A DNA stretch of 35,808 bases from Thermoplasmata archaeon (lineage in GTDB: Archaea > Thermoplasmatota > Thermoplasmata > Thermoplasmatales > Thermoplasmataceae), in the NCBI GenBank assembly GCA_021799315.1, contig JAJZAR010000001.1, positions 1 through 35,808 on the forward strand, written 5' to 3'. The notes below the pieces were generated by a model. It made no database searches. It was not told the origin of the DNA and worked only from the letters and a program-made list of their open reading frames with translations. This document shows positions 32,072 through 35,808 of this stretch, piece by piece. Position 1 is the first letter of the stretch. Every line of letters starts with the position of its first letter. The position numbers were made by a program, and so were the translations under genes.

Positions 32072-32881
32072 ATGGCTAACAAGAAGAAACTGGAAGAACA
32101 GAGATTAATGATCGAAAACCTTAAACGAAAAAGAAGAAATATTTTTTACACCGCAATAGCAATTATCGTTGCAATAGTTGTTATAGTCGGTGTTTTAGTG
32201 GGTTCAGGTGTACTTCAATCAGGATCTTCAAATGATCCCACTTCTGTAACGTCCGGTACATGGACTAAGGTAAGTTCGAGTGACATTGGTCAAGGGGGAG
32301 TTAATATCTATTTTCTCTCATGGCAAGGATGCCCTATTGGAGCTTCTGACAGTTTTGCAATATATCATTATTTCCATACAAACTTCCCTTCCCTTTCTAA
32401 CAGCACCATGATAAAGGCTGAACACTTTAGCGATCCCAGTGAATCTCCAAGTGATATACCCGGCTTGTTGTTCCATAACTTCACGGCCACAAGTTCTGGT
32501 ATTACGTACAGTTTCCATGTTGTCTATGTATATGGCGAAACTTTGCCTCCTGATGGTCCGACCTCTGTTAACGCAGGTATATCCACACTGAAAGCAGTAA
32601 GCGGATTCCCCTCAGCTGTTATAAACATGTTTATTAAAATGGAAACTAGCGTCACAACCGTTGGTCTGGGAAATCAAGCCATTGCCTCATATGCTGGTCA
32701 TCTTACATCCTCACTGATTGTTACAGGGCCAAAGGCCTCCTACTACTTTGAGGGTGAAATGTATAACCCTTCAGATATTAGTGGAGTATCTCCGAGTACC
32801 ATTTTATCAAGCATTTCTTCCTATTCATACATCTTAACAGCTTCTTCGAATATACAAACAACTGTATCGACTGTTCTGTGA
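32072..32881 (+). CDS. DUF929-like membrane-anchored extracytoplasmic protein
   Basis: 269 residues. A basic, helical N-terminus (KKKLEEQRLMIENLKRKRR) precedes one membrane helix (about 27-49), and the remainder should lie outside the cell. The outer domain has IYFLSWQGCPIGASDSFAIY, HFSDPSESPSDIPGLLF and an Ala/Ser/Thr-rich end. The combination of FxSWxGCPIGAxxSW and the IPGLLF block matches archaeal DUF929 proteins of thermoacidophiles, which resemble thioredoxin-like folds. Here a single Cys of the GCPIGA site is visible. Function is unknown. A TATA-like ATATTAAATATC lies about 30 nt upstream of the ATG. Confidence 0.8.
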   Translation: MANKKKLEEQRLMIENLKRKRRNIFYTAIAIIVAIVVIVGVLVGSGVLQSGSSNDPTSVTSGTWTKVSSSDIGQGGVNIYFLSWQGCPIGASDSFAIYHYFHTNFPSLSNSTMIKAEHFSDPSESPSDIPGLLFHNFTATSSGITYSFHVVYVYGETLPPDGPTSVNAGISTLKAVSGFPSAVINMFIKMETSVTTVGLGNQAIASYAGHLTSSLIVTGPKASYYFEGEMYNPSDISGVSPSTILSSISSYSYILTASSNIQTTVSTVL

Positions 32882-32928
32882 TGGATTTCCATTGAAATCT
32901 TATTATATTCACAGTTCATTTCCCTACG

Positions 32929-33501
32929 ATGAAGATCTACGTTGTGGATAACGGCGGACAGTGGACGCACAAGGAATACAGAGTTTTGAAATCACTAGGT
33001 GTAGAAAGCCAGATCGTTGACAACGACATGGATCTTCTTAAGATAGAGGATGCGAACGGTTGGGTTCTATCTGGAGGAGCACCAAGTATCAATGAAGACC
33101 TCGATGAACTCAAGGAAGTAGGAAAACTTCTGGACAATGTTTCTGTTCCAGTATTTGGCATTTGCATAGGGGCTCAGTTCATGGCTTTGCACTCTGGTGG
33201 AACCACTCGAAAGGCACCAATTCCAGAATTTGGAAGGGCTAAGATACATTTTTTTAATCAGGGTGGCATTTTCAAGTCTATTCCGTCAGAAATTTACGCA
33301 TGGGAGAATCATAACGACGAGATTACTTCCCTTGGTAAAGCCTACACAGAATGTGCGCAATCAGATAATTGTAAGATTCAAGCGTTCTACAATAATGAGT
33401 CTTTCAGATACGGTGTTCAGTTCCATCCTGAAGTTGAGAATACGGAATTTGGTAAAGAAATGTTTAAATCTTTTATAGAAATATGTAAACAACAAACATG
33501 A
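32929..33501 (+). CDS. guaAA: GMP synthase, glutamine amidotransferase subunit
   Basis: Class I glutamine amidotransferase that supplies ammonia to the separate ATP-pyrophosphatase subunit of archaeal GMP synthase. 190 residues. Nucleophile Cys79 in FGICIGAQFM, oxyanion VLSGGAPS (46-53), and His166/Glu168 in VQFHPEVENT. MKIYVVDNGGQWTHKEYRVLK is typical of the stand-alone archaeal form, as opposed to bacterial fused GuaA. The synthase subunit GuaAB is not in the window. Overlaps the PRC-barrel gene by 4 nt. Confidence 0.94.
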   Translation: MKIYVVDNGGQWTHKEYRVLKSLGVESQIVDNDMDLLKIEDANGWVLSGGAPSINEDLDELKEVGKLLDNVSVPVFGICIGAQFMALHSGGTTRKAPIPEFGRAKIHFFNQGGIFKSIPSEIYAWENHNDEITSLGKAYTECAQSDNCKIQAFYNNESFRYGVQFHPEVENTEFGKEMFKSFIEICKQQT

Positions 33502-33740
33502 TATCAACAGAATCTCTACTTCAAAAGCAAGTTTTCACTGATCGCGGTGTGCTTGTTGGAGTGGTTTATGATGTCATATTGAATTTTGATGATGGCTCTG
33601 TTCATGGTCTGCTTATAAAAGACACAAACCCTGCAATTGTCAAGGATGGCATTTCTATATCCATTCCTTATAAGTGGATCAGAGCAGTGGGTGATGCGAT
33701 TCTCTTGCTAACCTTTCCACAGAGAGTTACCTTTGCCTGA
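33498..33740 (+). CDS. PRC-barrel domain protein
   Basis: 80 residues forming one PRC-barrel: QVFTDRGVLVGVVYDVILNF, GSVHGLLIKD, then ISISIPYKWIRAVGDAILL. Short PRC-barrel proteins occur in archaea, often near translation, RNA-processing or cell-division genes, and are thought to mediate protein-protein contacts. Its ATG overlaps the guaAA stop (ATGA), so it is coupled to that gene; whether it acts in GMP synthesis is unknown. Confidence 0.85.
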   Translation: MISTESLLQKQVFTDRGVLVGVVYDVILNFDDGSVHGLLIKDTNPAIVKDGISISIPYKWIRAVGDAILLLTFPQRVTFA

Positions 33741-33780
33741 GATCAATTACCTAGAACAAAAATCTTCGAGAAAGATCTGA

Positions 33781-35628
33781 ATGCTGGAACAGAAAAGTGA
33801 CATATCAAGAACAGTGAAGCGGCTGTATGACAGAATGATGTCAAAGGCCACAGGAAAATGGGCTTTTATTGGAGTTCTTATAGGTATAATATCGGGCTTG
33901 GGTGCAATTGCCCTCTATCTCTCAATTACCTATGTAACAAAATATCTTCTTACGGGCCTGACAGGCTTTGCGCCCCCCAGATCCGGAATTATAAGTGGAA
34001 CTACTCCCTATGTGTTGTCGCCGCATATAGACTATCTTTTATTTCCTGTATCTTTGATTATAGGGGGCCTCTTAGTTGCTCTCCTATTAAACAAAACTGC
34101 TCCAGAAGCGAAAGGTCATGGGACAGATGCTGCTATCAGTGCGTTTCATGAAAATGATGGAAAGATCAGAAGAAGAATACCTCTTGTCAAAACTGTAGCA
34201 TCTGCTCTTACCATAGGATCAGGAGGATCTGCAGGCAGAGAGGGCCCCACCGCACAGATAGCTGCAGGATTCGGTTCATTTCTTGCAGATGTCTTTCACC
34301 TGGATACCCATGATAGAAGAATTGCCATGGCCTCAGGTATCGGAGCCGGAATCGGTAGTATTTTTCTGGCGCCCCTGGGAGGTGCGATTCTCAGCACTGA
34401 AGTTCTGTACAAAAGGGATTTTGAAACAGAGGCACTCATCCCTTCCATAATTGCGTCTGTTGTTGGTTACTCTATTTTTGGATATTATACAGGGTTCAAA
34501 ACTCTTTTTTCCATACCTCCAGATCAGATACTGGGATTCTCCCACCCATCTGCTTTAATTGCATATATATTCGTGGGCATAGCTGCAGGTCTTGGCGCTC
34601 TTTTCTATATAAAAACGTTTTATGGAGTAACCGCAATTTTTCAGAGACTTAAGAAGGTGTCACCCTATCTAAAACCAGCAATCGGTGGCGGTATTGTAGG
34701 TGTTATAGCTATTTTCTTTCCAGAAATTCTAGGACTTGGTTACGGCTGGCTTCAGCAGGTTCTTGATGGAAATTTGTCCCTATTCGGAAACGGCGTTTAT
34801 GAGCTCATTGCTGTATTTATAATTTTATTTGCACTGAAAGCTGTTGCAACTTCATTCTCCATAGGATCAGAGGGATCAGGAGGTGTTTTTGCACCCGGAC
34901 TCGTACTTGGTGCATTTCTGGGTGCTGCCCTTTCTTTCCCAATCAGATTTTTCTTTCCATTCTTAAGCCTTGATGAGATTGTAATTGTAACTATGATAGC
35001 CTTGTTTGGGGGTGCATCCAAGGCACCAATAGCAATTATTATCATGGGAACTGAAATGACAGATTCCTTTGCCCTCTTTATACCTCTCATGCTGGCCACG
35101 GTTATTTCATATTTTATCACGGGAAACATGAGCATTTACCGATCGCAGGTAACAGATAGAAGCAAATCTGGAGCTCATGCCGATGAGTACAAAAAGCCCA
35201 TAATGGAAGATATAAAGATATACACAGCCATGAAAAAGGATTATCTCAGGATCTCCATAGGCGATTCAATTGCCGTAGGTTTAAATAAGCTGAGAGACAG
35301 CAAAACAAAATCTCTGGTTGTTGAGGAAAATGGGAATATGGTGGGGTATCTATCGCTGGAGAATATTCCCTCCGATGTGAACTATAATGATAAGGTTGAG
35401 ACTGTGATGGAAACTAAAAACCTCCCTATATTGTACCCAAATGATAATCTTCATTCGGCATTGACCAAAATAATGAATGAGTCAAGTGGTAAGTTAATAA
35501 TTATGGAATCTCCCGAATCAACTAAGGTTGCAGGAACCTTGAGTTTACAGGAAATAACAGAGGCATATAACAAAGAGATAAGAACCATAAAGGAAGCTCA
35601 GAGAAAGGCTCAACAGGACTCCATATGA
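33781..35628 (+). CDS. ClC-family chloride channel/transporter with CBS domains
   Basis: Membrane anion transporter of 615 residues: ClC domain (about 25-455) and a cytoplasmic CBS pair (about 485-600). Selectivity motifs: GSGGSAGREGP (147-156) with gating Glu154, and SEGSGGVFAPGLVLG for the GxFxP box. The first box is KGHGTD, replacing GSGIP. APLGGAILSTEVLY carries Glu-Val where H+/Cl- antiporters such as E. coli ClC-ec1 have Glu-Glu; the inner proton glutamate is therefore probably absent, so channel-like or different coupling is possible. CBS domains usually bind adenine nucleotides. Follows the PRC gene by 40 nt. In an acidophile it may help charge balance or acid resistance. Confidence 0.9.
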   Translation: MLEQKSDISRTVKRLYDRMMSKATGKWAFIGVLIGIISGLGAIALYLSITYVTKYLLTGLTGFAPPRSGIISGTTPYVLSPHIDYLLFPVSLIIGGLLVALLLNKTAPEAKGHGTDAAISAFHENDGKIRRRIPLVKTVASALTIGSGGSAGREGPTAQIAAGFGSFLADVFHLDTHDRRIAMASGIGAGIGSIFLAPLGGAILSTEVLYKRDFETEALIPSIIASVVGYSIFGYYTGFKTLFSIPPDQILGFSHPSALIAYIFVGIAAGLGALFYIKTFYGVTAIFQRLKKVSPYLKPAIGGGIVGVIAIFFPEILGLGYGWLQQVLDGNLSLFGNGVYELIAVFIILFALKAVATSFSIGSEGSGGVFAPGLVLGAFLGAALSFPIRFFFPFLSLDEIVIVTMIALFGGASKAPIAIIIMGTEMTDSFALFIPLMLATVISYFITGNMSIYRSQVTDRSKSGAHADEYKKPIMEDIKIYTAMKKDYLRISIGDSIAVGLNKLRDSKTKSLVVEENGNMVGYLSLENIPSDVNYNDKVETVMETKNLPILYPNDNLHSALTKIMNESSGKLIIMESPESTKVAGTLSLQEITEAYNKEIRTIKEAQRKAQQDSI

Positions 35629-35662
35629 TGTGGTGCCAACCAAATTATTAAAATAGCATTGC

Positions 35663-35670
35663 TTTTTTTT
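35663..35670 (+). terminator. T8 terminator after the ClC gene
   Basis: Eight T residues 35 nt after the stop codon, before the promoter of the next gene. Confidence 0.45.
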
Positions 35671-35691
35671 ATTAAGTCTTTTACGAAATCC

Positions 35692-35698
35692 TTTAATA
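35692..35698 (+). promoter_or_regulatory. TATA box for the last gene
   Basis: TTTAATA is about 25 nt before the ATG at 35722, leaderless spacing. Confidence 0.45.
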
Positions 35699-35721
35699 CG
35701 TATTTACTATTACATTAATAT

Positions 35722-35808
35722 ATGGATATAGCGTTACCTATTCGCCACATTATTGGAAACGAAATTGTGGTGAAGGTGCCCGGTTCAGAATTGACTAATA
35801 CGGCTGTG
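35722..35808 (+). CDS. Start of a gene cut by the window end
   Basis: The frame from ATG 35722 is open for all 29 remaining codons (MDIALPIRHIIGNEIVVKVP...). A TATA-like element is at the right distance for a leaderless mRNA. Too little is visible to assign a family. Confidence 0.55.
   Translation, partial: MDIALPIRHIIGNEIVVKVPGSELTNTAV

Noticed and set aside
1..35808. CRISPR array, integrated virus or intact insertion sequence
   Set aside because: No regularly spaced repeats, integrase, transposase or terminal inverted repeats were seen on either strand.

Overview
The window is a gene-dense, AT-rich stretch of an archaeal chromosome. The best match is a thermoacidophile of the Thermoplasmatales (Ferroplasma, Cuniculiplasma or Thermoplasma relatives). 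This rests on split transketolase subunits, a Thermoplasma-type transaldolase and phosphoglycolate phosphatase, a stand-alone GMP synthase amidotransferase subunit, the RNase P protein Rnp4/Rpp21, a DUF929 surface protein, a thioredoxin reductase lacking the usual NADPH residues, and many genes whose TATA-like box lies about 25 nt before the start codon, as in leaderless archaeal transcripts. No rRNA, tRNA, CRISPR array or intact insertion sequence was seen.

Layout. 1-2509: the 3' part of a kdp potassium-pump operon (kdpB, kdpC), convergent with a tandem universal-stress protein. 2510-4023: two paralogous small membrane proteins, one carrying an extra 180-bp (60-residue) internal unit. 4090-8159: a HisA-like protein, then a tightly overlapping pyrD-pyrK-queE-pyrC operon for pyrimidine synthesis plus a 7-deazaguanine step. 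8156-9809: phosphoglycolate phosphatase, rnp4 and a small conserved protein. 9810-13589: a gene-poor part with a surface protein, a THUMP-like methyltransferase, a small membrane protein and an unrecognised 311-residue protein. 13581-17386: malic enzyme, two GNAT proteins and a polyprenol/dolichol kinase-like membrane protein. 17429-21023: transaldolase, both transketolase halves and ftsZ, all on the minus strand. 21060-23373: a long spacer with a probable 43-codon gene and a very AT-rich tract, then an APC amino-acid permease. 23554-27736: a DtxR-like regulator divergent from a rhodanese, followed by thiolase / 3-hydroxyacyl-CoA dehydrogenase / enoyl-CoA hydratase. 27731-31960: a cysteine-synthase-like enzyme, a thioredoxin / thioredoxin reductase / Rieske operon with a divergent winged-helix regulator, and a Gfo/Idh/MocA oxidoreductase. 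32072-35808: DUF929 protein, guaAA, a PRC-barrel protein, a ClC transporter and the start of a cut-off gene.

Functional themes. Potassium and chloride transport flank the window. Pyrimidine, GMP and pentose-phosphate genes feed nucleotide synthesis. The right half is rich in thiol and iron-sulfur genes. The most promising lead there is the trx-trxB-Rieske operon: the reductase appears unable to use NADPH in the normal way, so the co-transcribed Rieske protein is a candidate electron partner. All functional calls come from reading the protein sequences; no database search was possible.
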